A model generated the notes under the pieces. That model saw only the letters and a list, made by a program, of their open reading frames with translations, had not been told where the DNA came from and did not search any database. From VRUE01 sp963822295 (GTDB lineage Bacteria > Actinomycetota > Thermoleophilia > Solirubrobacterales > 70-9): a stretch of 64,000 bases of DNA. Both the position numbers and the translations under genes were made by a program. Below, one piece after another: positions 16,979 through 25,213 of the stretch. Within the stretch, counting starts at the first letter, position 1. Every line of letters starts with the position of its first letter. The stretch covers positions 248,001 to 312,000 of the forward strand of contig CAWGHD010000002.1 of the NCBI GenBank assembly GCA_963822295.1, in the 5' to 3' direction.

Positions 16979-18103
16979 GTGTACTTCGATCTCACAGACG
17001 AGCAGCAGGCGATCCGCTCGACCGCGAAGGGCTTCCTCGCCGCCCGCTACAAGTCCGAGCGCATCCGCGAGCTCGCCGACTCCGACAGCGGCTTCGAGCA
17101 ATCCGACTGGAGCGAGATGGCGGAGCTCGGCTGGACCGGCCTGGCGTTTCCCGAGGAGTGGGGCGGGCAGGGCCTCGGGATAGTCGACCTCGCCGTCCTC
17201 TTCGAGGAGATGGGCTACGCGCTCGCCCCCTCGCCGCTCTTCTCCAACACGATCGCCGGGATGGCGCTCTCGCTCTGCGGCTCCGACGACCAGCGCGAGC
17301 GCTTCCTGCGCCCGCTCGCCGCCGGTGAGCTGCGCGGTGTCCCGGCCCTCTGGGACGCGGGCTCCCCGGCGACCCCGGGCGGCTTCACGATGGAGGGGGC
17401 CGACGACGGCGACGACACAGTCCTCGACGGCGAAAAGGTCCTCGTCCCCGACGCGGGCAGCGCCGACTTCTTCCTCGTCGCAACCGCCGACGGCCGCCGT
17501 CATCTGGTCGAGGCCGGGGCCGACGGGGTCACGGTCGTCGCGGAACCGTCGATCGATGCGACCCGCCGCCTCTCCTCGGTGCGCTTCGACGGCGTCCGGG
17601 TCGCCGCCGCGGACACGCTGCCCGCCGACGCCGCCGAGTACTACCCCGTCTTCCACAGGCTCTGCGTGGCGCTCGCCGCCGAGTCGACCGGGATCGCCCA
17701 GCGCACGATGGAGATGGCGGTCGAGTACGCCAAAGACCGCAAGCAGTTCGACCGGCCGATCGGCGCCTACCAGGCGGTCTCCCACCGCTGCGCGCAGATG
17801 CTGCTGGAGACCGAGAACTCGCGCTCCGCCGTCTACGGCGCCGCCTGGGCGGCGGACTCCAGTCCCGAGGGGCTGCCGCTCGCCGCCTCGATCGCCAAGG
17901 CTTACTCCTCGGACGCCGGCTGGCGGGTGCCGGACGCCTCGATCCAGGTCCACGGCGGGATCGGCTTCACCTGGGAGCACGACCTCCACTTCTTCCTCAA
18001 GCGCGGCAAGCAGAACGCGGCGATGTTCGGCGACGCCAAGTGGCACCGCGAACGGGTCGCCGACCTCGTCCTCGCCGAGGCCGGCGAGCCGGTCACCGCC
18101 TAG
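16979..18103 (+). CDS. Acyl-CoA dehydrogenase, probable non-catalytic partner subunit
   Basis: A 374-residue acyl-CoA dehydrogenase family protein from a GTG start. The fold is recognisable from MAVEYAKDRKQFDRPIGAYQ and VHGGIGFTWEHDLHFFLKR. At the position where active family members have a catalytic Glu (YEGT/IEGG) it has RGKQNAAMFG, so it probably cannot act alone. It follows the catalytic-type gene by 7 bases. A heteromeric enzyme is inferred by analogy with FadE26-FadE27-type complexes. Confidence 0.88.
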   Translation: MYFDLTDEQQAIRSTAKGFLAARYKSERIRELADSDSGFEQSDWSEMAELGWTGLAFPEEWGGQGLGIVDLAVLFEEMGYALAPSPLFSNTIAGMALSLCGSDDQRERFLRPLAAGELRGVPALWDAGSPATPGGFTMEGADDGDDTVLDGEKVLVPDAGSADFFLVATADGRRHLVEAGADGVTVVAEPSIDATRRLSSVRFDGVRVAAADTLPADAAEYYPVFHRLCVALAAESTGIAQRTMEMAVEYAKDRKQFDRPIGAYQAVSHRCAQMLLETENSRSAVYGAAWAADSSPEGLPLAASIAKAYSSDAGWRVPDASIQVHGGIGFTWEHDLHFFLKRGKQNAAMFGDAKWHRERVADLVLAEAGEPVTA

Positions 18104-18114
18104 GCACTCACCGC

Positions 18115-19143
18115 ATGGGGGCCCTGGACAGGATCTCGGTCGCCGCGATCGGCGTCACCGTCGCCGACCTCGAGGCGGAGACCAAGCGCGCCGAGGACGC
18201 GGGCGTCGAGTGCGTCTGGGCTCCGGAGCTGTTCCGCTCCTCGGTCACGCAGGCCGCCTACCTGGCCGGCAAGACCGAGACGATCGACGTCGCCACCGGG
18301 ATCGCCTGGGCCTTCACCCGCAGCCCCTTCATCGTCGCCGTCTCGGCGCTCGACATCGACGAGATGTCGGGGGGCCGCTTCCGCCTCGGGCTCGGCTCCG
18401 GCGTCAAACGGCTCAACGAGACCTGGCACAACGCCGAGTACGGGAAACCCGCCCCGCACCTGCGCGAGGCGATCGAGGCGACCCGCCTGATCATGCAGCA
18501 GGCCGGCAAGGGCGAGCCGATCCGCTACGAGGGCTCCTACTACGACATCGACATCAAGGGCTGGATCCGCCCGCACCCGGCGCCGCGCGAGTCGGTGCCG
18601 ATCTACACCGCCGGCATCCAGAGCGGCATGTGCCGGATGGCGGGCGACGTCGCCGACGGGCTGATCGGCCACCCGATCCAGAGCCTGCGCTGGATCGACG
18701 AGGTCGTCGTCGACTCCTTCGAGACCGGGCTCGCGCGGACTGGGCGCGACCGCAAGGACTTCGACTACCTGCCGACCGTCTGCTGCGCGATCGACGACGA
18801 CGAAGAGCGGGCGATCGACATGGCCCGCCGCACGATCTCCTTCTACGCGACCGTGAAGACCTACATGCCGCTCTGGGAGCTCCACGGCTTCGCCGACAAC
18901 GCGGTCGCCGCCGGCGACGCCTTCCGCCGCGGCGACCTGGCCGGCGTCCCCGCCGCGATCAGCGACGAGATGGTCGAGACCTACTGCGCCGCCGGCCCGC
19001 TCGACAAGGTGCGGGCCCGGGTCGAGGAGACGGCCGAGCGCGCCGACGGCCTCTTCCTGACCCCGCCGACCTACTTCATCTCCCCGGAGGAGCTGAGCGA
19101 GTTCCAAAACCGGATCATCGACGCGTTCGGGCCGAAGGCCTGA
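18115..19143 (+). CDS. LLM-class, probably F420-dependent, oxidoreductase
   Basis: A 342-residue luciferase-like (TIM-barrel) oxidoreductase from ATG 18115. Family marks include ECVWAPELF, the segment ATGIAWAFTRSPFIVAVSAL, GRFRLGLGSG and a C-terminal GPLDKVRARVEE. In actinobacteria such proteins usually use coenzyme F420; flavin cannot be excluded from sequence. It is 11 bases after the acyl-CoA dehydrogenase pair and probably in the same operon, implying a step in the same catabolic route. Confidence 0.85.
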   Translation: MGALDRISVAAIGVTVADLEAETKRAEDAGVECVWAPELFRSSVTQAAYLAGKTETIDVATGIAWAFTRSPFIVAVSALDIDEMSGGRFRLGLGSGVKRLNETWHNAEYGKPAPHLREAIEATRLIMQQAGKGEPIRYEGSYYDIDIKGWIRPHPAPRESVPIYTAGIQSGMCRMAGDVADGLIGHPIQSLRWIDEVVVDSFETGLARTGRDRKDFDYLPTVCCAIDDDEERAIDMARRTISFYATVKTYMPLWELHGFADNAVAAGDAFRRGDLAGVPAAISDEMVETYCAAGPLDKVRARVEETAERADGLFLTPPTYFISPEELSEFQNRIIDAFGPKA

Positions 19144-19169
19144 GCGACCTCGACTACGTTGTCCCCGGT

Positions 19170-19448
19170 ATGCGGGGAGATCGTGAACTCGAGGTTCTGG
19201 ACCGGGTGAGAGAGATCCCGGAGGGCTTTGTCGCCACCTACGGCGACGTCTCGCCTGGGGCCCCGCGCTTCGCCGGCGCCGTCCTCTTCGAGTGCGACGA
19301 GCCCGACCTGCCCTGGTGGCGCGTCGTCCGTTCCGACGGCTCGCTCGCCAAGGGCGGCCGGCAGAAGCGCCGCCTCATGGCCGAGGGCGTGCCCTTTCGC
19401 GGGCAGAAAGTGGAGATGAATCTCGCGAGGGTCGCGGAATCGCGCTAG
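19170..19448 (+). CDS. Alkyltransferase-like (MGMT-family) protein without the catalytic cysteine
   Basis: A 92-residue protein with the DNA-binding core of O6-alkylguanine alkyltransferases: REIPEGFVATYGDV (about 14-27), PWWRVVRSDGSLAKGG (about 48-63), then RLMAEGVPF. The active PCHR of true MGMT is replaced by PWWR (48-51), so alkyl transfer is impossible. Alkyltransferase-like proteins bind O6-alkylguanine and recruit nucleotide-excision repair. The usual ATL motif is PWHR, so the second Trp is unusual. TACGTT lies 9 nt before the ATG. The stop codon overlaps the -10-like element of the next gene. Confidence 0.82.
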   Translation: MRGDRELEVLDRVREIPEGFVATYGDVSPGAPRFAGAVLFECDEPDLPWWRVVRSDGSLAKGGRQKRRLMAEGVPFRGQKVEMNLARVAESR

Positions 19449-19457
19449 CTTGAAGGT

Positions 19458-21434
19458 ATCCGGCTTGGCCTCGGTCTCCTTGCGGTTTCGCTCAGCCTCC
19501 TCATTGTGGTGCCGTCCGCAATCGCCTCGGACGAGGCCACCGAAGCACAGGCCGCGAAGGGGAAGAAAAAGCCCAGGAAGTGCACGAAGGGCAAGGTGCC
19601 GGTCACGATCAACGGCCGCAGGCGCTGCCAGACGCTGAAGGCGGCGCTGCCCAAACCGAAAGCGGCCGATGAGCGCCTGCTCGCTGCCAAAGCCGCGCTC
19701 CACCTCGACCTTGGCCAGATCCGCGACCGCCGCGGGCGCCGGGCGGTCTCGGTGGCGAAGCTGCTCGGTCCGAAGGGAATGCGCACCGCGGAGGTGGCGG
19801 TCAAGCAGAGCCTCGCCACGCTGGACCGGCTCAGGGCCCGGCCGCTTTTCGCCTCTGCCTCGGCGCCGCCGCTCGCCACCGCGTCGATCGAGGGGTGCAT
19901 AGAACCGGAGGGCCGCCCGGATCGATCCACGGAAATCAAGGGCAAGGGCTTCGACGCCAAGGTGGACATGGGAAAGGGCGAGGCCACGATCGGAATCGAC
20001 CTGGGCGGAGGTGGCGTCCGGGCGGAGGTCGAGTTCGGCATCTGTGAAGACGAAGACAGGTTCAAGGCGCCGGAATGTCCCGACGCAGAGGGCATGCTCG
20101 AGGCATCCGACCAGAGCACGTTCTACATGGCCGTTCGGGTATTCAGGGGCGGCGAGCTGCTCCTCTCCCAGAAGGCCGACACCAGCGTCAAGACTGAAAT
20201 CAAGCCGATCCAGGTCGACGACGACGCCAAGCTCGAATACTTCGAAGTCGACCACACGTACAAGACGGGCATCGAGATCGGCGGCTCGAGCCAGGAGTTC
20301 GGCAGAGTCAGCCTCAGGCTCGCCTACCACGGGAATACGCGAGTGAACTTCCCCGGTGCGACCTACGATGCCACCAACACCGATGTCGAGGTCAAGTTCG
20401 ACATCGAGGGCGTCCAGGCCGATGGCTTGCACGAGCTCCGGGACATCGAGTTCGACCGGGGCCTGGCGGCCAAGAGGGAGGCCGACAAGAACTTCGCGGC
20501 GGCCGTCGACAAGGCGATCGCGAGGCTCGGCGAGAAGGAAGAGCGCTGGCGCACGCCCAACGTCTGCGCCGACATGAAATTCGACCCCGTCTCCGACACG
20601 CTGCTGCTGGAACGTGGCAAGAGCGGTGGGTTCAAAGCGCGGGTCGAGTCAAAGGCGGGTGGGGCGCCGGCAGGAGCGAAATGGACCCTGAGCGAGAGTC
20701 GGAACGCTGATGTCACTCCCGCCAAAGCCCTCGCGAACCCGGCGACCTTCAGCTACACGGTCACCAATGCCGGAAAAGGCATCGAGGTCCAGGCGGCCTT
20801 CCGCGTGACCTCGCGAGCCGGAGTCGCCGAAGGCACCTGGACCCAGCCGACGAAAGAGCCGCCTCCGCCTCCGCCCGCCGCGACCTTCGCGGGCTCGATC
20901 TCCGGCACCGCCGTCTATGACTCGGTCGAGCTCGGCGCGGGCAACGCGATCAACGCGCAGTGGAGCGGCAGTGCTACCTGGAAACAGGACCCGCCGTCCC
21001 CGGGGATGCCCGCCGGCTACTACTCATACAAACTAATTTCCGGCTCCGTCGTCTACAGCTTTTCGGGGACTCTTTCCGATTGCGACGTCGTCGGCAGCGG
21101 CCCGATCGACCTGGGCGCCCAGTTCGACCTGACGACCTCGAGCAGCCTGCTCCTGAGCGATGGCGAGCCCCGTCCCTTCCACTATCAACTGGTCCTGCCG
21201 ATGCCCTTCTTCGCGACAATCACCGGGACGCAGTCGAACTGCGACGACCCCGAAGACAACGGGGACACCTTCGAATGGTCCCCGGCCGCCGGCATTCCCG
21301 CCCTCGTCAACGCCCCCAACTCGGCCGGCCAGGTGCTGGCCGCCGACGAATCCTTCTCCGGCTCGGGCTCGGGCGACACGGGCGGCGGCTCCCCCGACCA
21401 GACCTGGCAGTGGGCATTGGCTCCGGTCCCGTAG
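19458..21434 (+). CDS. Large secreted protein of unknown function, first of two tandem paralogues
   Basis: About 658 residues. The first standard start codon in frame is GTG at 19506, but that would cut a signal peptide whose full form (IRLGLGLLAVSLSLLIVVPS) begins with ATC at 19458. That ATC lies exactly where the paralogue at 21507 has its GTG, 6 nt after a TAGCTT -10-like hexamer. Either a rare ATC start is used or one base is miscalled. The mature protein has a basic, Cys-containing N-terminal part (KCTKGKVPVTINGRRRCQ), a central beta-rich region, a segment with FSYTVTNAGKG and TWTQPTKEPPPPPPA, and a C-terminal domain. No family is recognised. Confidence 0.75.
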   Translation: MRLGLGLLAVSLSLLIVVPSAIASDEATEAQAAKGKKKPRKCTKGKVPVTINGRRRCQTLKAALPKPKAADERLLAAKAALHLDLGQIRDRRGRRAVSVAKLLGPKGMRTAEVAVKQSLATLDRLRARPLFASASAPPLATASIEGCIEPEGRPDRSTEIKGKGFDAKVDMGKGEATIGIDLGGGGVRAEVEFGICEDEDRFKAPECPDAEGMLEASDQSTFYMAVRVFRGGELLLSQKADTSVKTEIKPIQVDDDAKLEYFEVDHTYKTGIEIGGSSQEFGRVSLRLAYHGNTRVNFPGATYDATNTDVEVKFDIEGVQADGLHELRDIEFDRGLAAKREADKNFAAAVDKAIARLGEKEERWRTPNVCADMKFDPVSDTLLLERGKSGGFKARVESKAGGAPAGAKWTLSESRNADVTPAKALANPATFSYTVTNAGKGIEVQAAFRVTSRAGVAEGTWTQPTKEPPPPPPAATFAGSISGTAVYDSVELGAGNAINAQWSGSATWKQDPPSPGMPAGYYSYKLISGSVVYSFSGTLSDCDVVGSGPIDLGAQFDLTTSSSLLLSDGEPRPFHYQLVLPMPFFATITGTQSNCDDPEDNGDTFEWSPAAGIPALVNAPNSAGQVLAADESFSGSGSGDTGGGSPDQTWQWALAPVP

Positions 21435-21474
21435 TCCACCGGCCGGCAGCCCGCGACACCGGTTGAAAAGGGTT

Positions 21475-21500
21475 GCGCGATCTAAAAATCGCGCTAGCGT
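21475..21500 (+). promoter_or_regulatory. Promoter with embedded palindrome upstream of the second secreted paralogue
   Basis: GCGCGAT (21475-21481) and ATCGCGC (21488-21494) form a perfect 7-bp inverted repeat around CTAAAA. It fills the spacer between a TTGCGC -35 (21473-21478) and a TAGCGT -10 (21495-21500), which is 6 nt before the GTG at 21507. The upstream paralogue shares AATCGCGCTAGC at the same place but lacks the left arm. Confidence 0.5.
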
Positions 21501-21506
21501 GGAGTT

Positions 21507-23312
21507 GTGCGAGGTTGTCTCGCCATTGCAATCGCTTTCGTCGCTCTGCTCGCCGCTGCCCCTGCCACAGCCGCCGCGCCGAAGCAGTGCAAGGGCGGCA
21601 CGGTGCCGGTCACGATCGGCAAGAAGACGACCTGCAAGCCCCTGGCGAAGGCCATACCGAAACCGAAGGCGATGGACATCAGGCTCGCCCACCTGCAGGA
21701 AGTCCTGAAGCTCGACCCGGCAAAGGCGGTGAAGGGCAAGAAGCGCAAACGCGTTCGGACCCTGCAGAGCGGTTTCGGGGCGGCGGGGAAGAAGATGCAG
21801 AAGAAGCTCCTGAGCGTGCTGCCGAAGGCCCTCGCCTTCATCGATCGCAAAGGCGGCGCCCGCGTGTCCCTGCATTCGGGCCCTGCCCTCGCCTCGGCGG
21901 GTTGTCAGGTCGGCCCGGCCGGGCCGACGGGGCAATCGGGCGGCTCCTCGATGGGCGCCCTGGGCGACAACGGCGGTTACGTCGAGTCCTCGGCGGGTGG
22001 CGGTTTCAGGGTGCGGGTGACCTTCGTCTCATGCAGAGGCGCGAACAACTTCCGCATTCCGCCGTGTCCGACCGCCAACGGAACCGTCGACTCCTCAGGC
22101 ACCGGCGAGTTCCAGGCGACGGTGGAAGTCTGGGACGGGAGCCAGCTCGTCTCCAGGAACAGCAGCACCTTCGAGGACAGGGCGAAAACACACGGCGAGG
22201 TCGGCCCCGACGCCAAGCTCAAATTCATCGACGTCGAGCACACACAGGAAGTCTTCATCGTCGCCAGCGGGGGCGTCGTGATCAGAGGCGGGGTCACGCG
22301 CAAAGTTCGCATCAACATGCCCGGTGGTCAGTACGACCCCGCCGCGGCCAGCGTGCGGCACTTCGGAGACCCCGTCTCCAGTGAGACCGGAGCCAGATCC
22401 TTCCCCAGCACCGCCGCGTCCGCGCTCAGCGCCTATCAGGAAGCCGAGGCTCGCTGGAGCACGTTCAATCCCCCCACCGGCCACTGCGCCGAGCCGGTCT
22501 TCACCCCCGCCAGCAACACGCTGAAACTGAAAAAAAACGACACGAAGCAGCTCGGGATCCACGCCAAGGCGAAACAGGACGGCGGCCGGGCGACCGGCGC
22601 GAAGTGGACCCTTCTCGGTCCCCTCAACGCGGACTTCTCGCCGACCTCCTCGGAGGATCCCGCGCCCAACGTCTCCTACACCGTCACGAATGCCCCCAAA
22701 GGGGGACAGGTCAAAGTGACGGTCAAATTCACCTCGACGGCCGGGGTCGGGGAAGGGTCATGGATGCAGCCGACCGAGGAGACGGAGGAGCTCAACGAAA
22801 TCAGCGGCACCTTCTCGCAGCGCACGGATAACGGCGGATCCGTGTTCGAAGCGGCCGGGAACGCGAGGTTCCTGCGCTTCACACCGGCCATCTTCAGCCC
22901 CCCCGAGGGCAGCTACAAACTCGACAACGGGCTCTACACGTTCACGGCCTCCGGCAAATCCGTCGGCACGCCCCTGTGCTCGCAGAAAGGCAGCGGGCAG
23001 TTCGCGGTGCACAAAGAAAACTCGTTTGACGTCTTCAGCCAGGGCTTCAACGAAGAACCGCCCTACCAATACAGCTTCGGCGTCTCTTCCGACAACAGCT
23101 CCGGCCTGCCGATGATCACGGTCCAGTACTACGGCTGCTCGGGCTCGGCCTCGGAACTCGAGGGCGACACGTACGAATACCCCGCCGCGATGTCGGTCTA
23201 CACGACGGAACCGGGGGTCTCGGAAGACGGGCTCCTCTACGCGGGCTCGACCGTCCAGGAAGGGCCGAACTACAAAGTCACCACGAACTGGAACTTCATC
23301 GCCGCCAAATGA
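21507..23312 (+). CDS. Large secreted protein of unknown function, second paralogue
   Basis: A 601-residue protein from GTG 21507 with a clear signal peptide (CLAIAIAFVALLAAAPATAA). It parallels the upstream gene throughout: a basic Cys motif (QCKGGTVPVTIGKKTTC), a Lys-rich PKPKAMDIRLAHLQ region, an extended beta-rich middle, ATGAKWTLLGPLNADFSP, VSYTVTNAPKGGQV, a WMQPTEE linker and a distinct C-terminal domain. The repeated GAKWTL...YTVTNA unit may be an Ig-like fold. The C-terminal domain differs most between the two. Location is extracellular or cell-wall; the role is unknown. Confidence 0.8.
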   Translation: MRGCLAIAIAFVALLAAAPATAAAPKQCKGGTVPVTIGKKTTCKPLAKAIPKPKAMDIRLAHLQEVLKLDPAKAVKGKKRKRVRTLQSGFGAAGKKMQKKLLSVLPKALAFIDRKGGARVSLHSGPALASAGCQVGPAGPTGQSGGSSMGALGDNGGYVESSAGGGFRVRVTFVSCRGANNFRIPPCPTANGTVDSSGTGEFQATVEVWDGSQLVSRNSSTFEDRAKTHGEVGPDAKLKFIDVEHTQEVFIVASGGVVIRGGVTRKVRINMPGGQYDPAAASVRHFGDPVSSETGARSFPSTAASALSAYQEAEARWSTFNPPTGHCAEPVFTPASNTLKLKKNDTKQLGIHAKAKQDGGRATGAKWTLLGPLNADFSPTSSEDPAPNVSYTVTNAPKGGQVKVTVKFTSTAGVGEGSWMQPTEETEELNEISGTFSQRTDNGGSVFEAAGNARFLRFTPAIFSPPEGSYKLDNGLYTFTASGKSVGTPLCSQKGSGQFAVHKENSFDVFSQGFNEEPPYQYSFGVSSDNSSGLPMITVQYYGCSGSASELEGDTYEYPAAMSVYTTEPGVSEDGLLYAGSTVQEGPNYKVTTNWNFIAAK

Positions 23313-23333
23313 GCGGTCCCGGTCCCGGGGCGC

Positions 23334-23537
23334 CTACTCCTCGCGCGGGGTGATGCGGAAGATCGAGACGACCTCGGCCTTCTGCGCCTCGGGGTGGACG
23401 ACGTAGGCGCTCGGGCCGCCGCCGAACCAGCCGGAGGACTCGTTTTCGCCGACGAAGACGCCGGGGTGGTGCTTGCCGTCGCCGTCCTCGACCCAGACCA
23501 GGTCGCCCTCCCTGAAGCCGTGCTCGTCGTCGCTCAT
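23334..23537 (-). CDS. Small hypothetical protein
   Basis: A 67-residue protein, with REGDLVWVEDGDGKHHPGVF and SAYVVHPEAQKAEVVSIFRI, which reads like a small SH3-type or KOW-like beta barrel. A TAGGGT hexamer on the minus strand (23544-23549) is 6 nt before the ATG, supporting expression as a leaderless mRNA. No family is recognised with confidence. Confidence 0.6.
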   Translation of the reverse strand: MSDDEHGFREGDLVWVEDGDGKHHPGVFVGENESSGWFGGGPSAYVVHPEAQKAEVVSIFRITPREE

Positions 23538-23554
23538 GCCGCCACCCTACATCC

Positions 23555-23615
23555 GTGGGCAGTCTCCGACCCGACCCCAACTGGGGAGGCGGGGGCCGAG
23601 TCGGAGACTGCCCAC
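23555..23615. terminator. Long perfect hairpin, possible terminator
   Basis: A perfect 16-bp inverted repeat (left arm 23555-23570, right arm 23600-23615, beginning GTGGGCAGTCTCCGAC) encloses 29 nt that contain a smaller CCCC-AACT-GGGG hairpin. It lies after the stop of the minus-strand gene 23641-24165 and immediately beyond the promoter of 23334-23537. GTGGGCAG recurs just outside the right arm (23620-23627). There is no T tract on either side, so factor-independent termination is uncertain. Confidence 0.5.
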
Positions 23616-23640
23616 CTGCGTGGGCAGGAAGCGGCCGTCG

Positions 23641-24165
23641 CTACGGACAGACAACGATCAGGTGGAAGTCGCCGTCCTCGTTGGCGCCTTTCTCGTCGCG
23701 GGTGCGGACTTCGACCGCGTTCGCGTTCGCGGGTGCGACGTTGGTCTGGGCGAAGCCGGCGGCCGGCACCGTCGTGCCCGCGTTGTTGCGGTCGGCGACG
23801 TTCGCGCAGACGGTGACGTTCTGCGGGAAGACGACGGCGACGGCGCCACCGCCCTCGGTCGCGGTGATCCCGGCGTCGCTGGCGCGGGAGAGGGTCGCGT
23901 TGCCCGGGGTGGCCGGGTTGTTGACGACCGCCCAGTAGGTGTGGCTGGCCCGCTTCGCGGCCGGCACGACGCCGAGCTTGTTGGTGTTGATCTGGAAGCC
24001 CGTCAGCGTCTTCTTCTTCAGCTTGCCGCCGCCGATCGTCTGCTTCTGGATCGCGCCGCCGTTGATGTTCTGCGCGGCGTAGGCGGTCCCGGCCAGCGCC
24101 GCGATCAGCGCGACCATCGCCACGATCATCGCCGGCGAGGGCCTCTTGTTCGCAAAGCTCTTCAT
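23641..24165 (-). CDS. Secreted protein with the Thermoleophilia RPSPAM signal segment
   Basis: A 174-residue protein. The N-terminus KSFANKRPSPAMIVAMVALI continues into an ALAGTAYA cleavage region. This RPSPAM-hydrophobic-GTAYA form recurs in many secreted proteins of Solirubrobacterales and related actinobacteria. The mature part has INGGAIQKQTIGGGKLKKKT (a short Gly-rich repeat-like segment) and a C-terminal beta-rich region with two cysteines. An AAGGAG ribosome-binding site lies before the ATG. The function is unknown. Confidence 0.8.
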   Translation of the reverse strand: MKSFANKRPSPAMIVAMVALIAALAGTAYAAQNINGGAIQKQTIGGGKLKKKTLTGFQINTNKLGVVPAAKRASHTYWAVVNNPATPGNATLSRASDAGITATEGGGAVAVVFPQNVTVCANVADRNNAGTTVPAAGFAQTNVAPANANAVEVRTRDEKGANEDGDFHLIVVCP

Positions 24166-24252
24166 CGCGCTCTCCTTTTCCTCGGCGTGGAGTACGACGC
24201 CTGGTCCGAGAGCTACCCCTCGTTTGGAGAGGAAAACCTCAGCGAAGACGTC

Positions 24253-24268
24253 TACCTTAAATTAGGTA
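24253..24268. promoter_or_regulatory. A/T-rich palindrome in the 24166-24296 intergenic region
   Basis: TACCTTAAATTAGGTA (arms TACCT/AGGTA) stands out by its low GC content in the 131-bp gap between the RPSPAM secreted-protein gene and the metallo-hydrolase gene, both on the minus strand. It lies about 85-100 bp before the ATG at 24165 and could be an operator or part of the promoter. It is not a match to the DtxR/IdeR consensus, whose arms run the other way. Nothing else was recognised in this gap. Confidence 0.35.
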
Positions 24269-24296
24269 ACAGCCGAGGGGACGGAAAGATGCGGCG

Positions 24297-24965
24297 CTAC
24301 TCGGGCAGCGCCGCGACGAACTTCTCGAAGGCGGCCATATCGGTGACCGCGGGGCCGTGCCCGGGGAGGATCATGGCCGGCTCGAGCCCGGCCAGCTTGC
24401 GGATCGAGCGGCGGTTCTCGGCCGGGTCGTAGGTGAAGATCGTCGGCGGCTCCTTGATCCCCGGCAGCGCGGTCGCGTAGCTCATGTTGCGGATCACGTC
24501 GCCGCAGATCGCGACCCGGTCGGAGTCGCGGAAGAAGATCACCTCGCCGCGGGCGTGGCCCGGGGCGTGGACGACGCGGAACCCGGCGACCTCGTCGCCC
24601 TCGTTCAGGACCCTGTCCACCGTGTGCGGCGGGCCGGTCCAGAGCCTGTGGAAGACGCGGTTGACGATATGCCGCGGATGCGCCTCCTGCACCGGCCGCC
24701 GCCCCTCCATCGCGTCGACGTCGTCGGCGTGGCAGGCGAGCGGGATGCCACGCGCCTCGCAGACGTCCTTGGCGACGCCCTGGTGGTCGGGATGGACGTG
24801 GGTGAGGGCGACCATCGATAGCTCCCTGCCCTCGATCTCCGAGAAGACCCGGCGCCTGTCCCAGCGCCTGCCGGCGTCGATCAGCACGTCGCCGGCGAGG
24901 TAGATGTTGATCGACGGCGCCGGCACCTCCTTCAGCCGCCAGACGTCGGGTGCGACGTTCTTCAA
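24297..24965 (-). CDS. Metallo-beta-lactamase-fold hydrolase
   Basis: A 222-residue MBL-fold protein. The HxHxDH zinc motif is THVHPDHQGV. Further ligands are in VHAPGHARGEVIFF, the Asp of VAICGDVIRN and the His of ILPGHGPAVT. The TTG start overlaps the stop of the upstream small gene (TTGA). Glyoxalase II-like or lactone-type esterase activity is plausible; the substrate is unknown. It is the last gene of a three-gene minus-strand operon beginning at 26523. Confidence 0.85.
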   Translation of the reverse strand: MKNVAPDVWRLKEVPAPSINIYLAGDVLIDAGRRWDRRRVFSEIEGRELSMVALTHVHPDHQGVAKDVCEARGIPLACHADDVDAMEGRRPVQEAHPRHIVNRVFHRLWTGPPHTVDRVLNEGDEVAGFRVVHAPGHARGEVIFFRDSDRVAICGDVIRNMSYATALPGIKEPPTIFTYDPAENRRSIRKLAGLEPAMILPGHGPAVTDMAAFEKFVAALPE

Positions 24966-25213
24966 TGCGGGCCGATCCCCATCGTCTCCCGCGGCTCGCC
25001 GCTGTGCTCGGCGAGCTCCTCGAGCCGGGCGATCCTGCGCTCGCCTTCGACGCGGGCGGGATGGCCGGCCGGCAGCGGCTCGATCAGGCGCCTGATCCGG
25101 TTGCGGACCTGGAGCGCGAAGTGGGGGGTGACGGCGCCCGCGAGGGCACGGATCTCCTCGGCGGTGACGTCCTCGGCGCGGCCGAGGAGGCTCGGGTTCT
25201 CGGTCTCGCTCAT
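24962..25213 (-). CDS. Small hypothetical protein
   Basis: An 83-residue helical protein (VTAEEIRALAGAVTPHFALQ, then RIRRLIEPLPAGHPARVEGERR). The ATG at 25213 overlaps the stop of the upstream gene (ATGA), and its own stop overlaps the start of the MBL-fold hydrolase gene, so all three genes are translationally linked. The pattern ITPHFALQVRNRI-like followed by a basic helix suggests a protein-protein or nucleic-acid contact, but no family is recognised. Confidence 0.65.
   Translation of the reverse strand: MSETENPSLLGRAEDVTAEEIRALAGAVTPHFALQVRNRIRRLIEPLPAGHPARVEGERRIARLEELAEHSGEPRETMGIGPH

Noticed and set aside
24253..24268. DtxR/IdeR iron box
   Set aside because: The palindrome has arms ACCT...AGGT, the reverse of the TTAGG...CCTAA order of that box, and the neighbouring gene is not iron-related.
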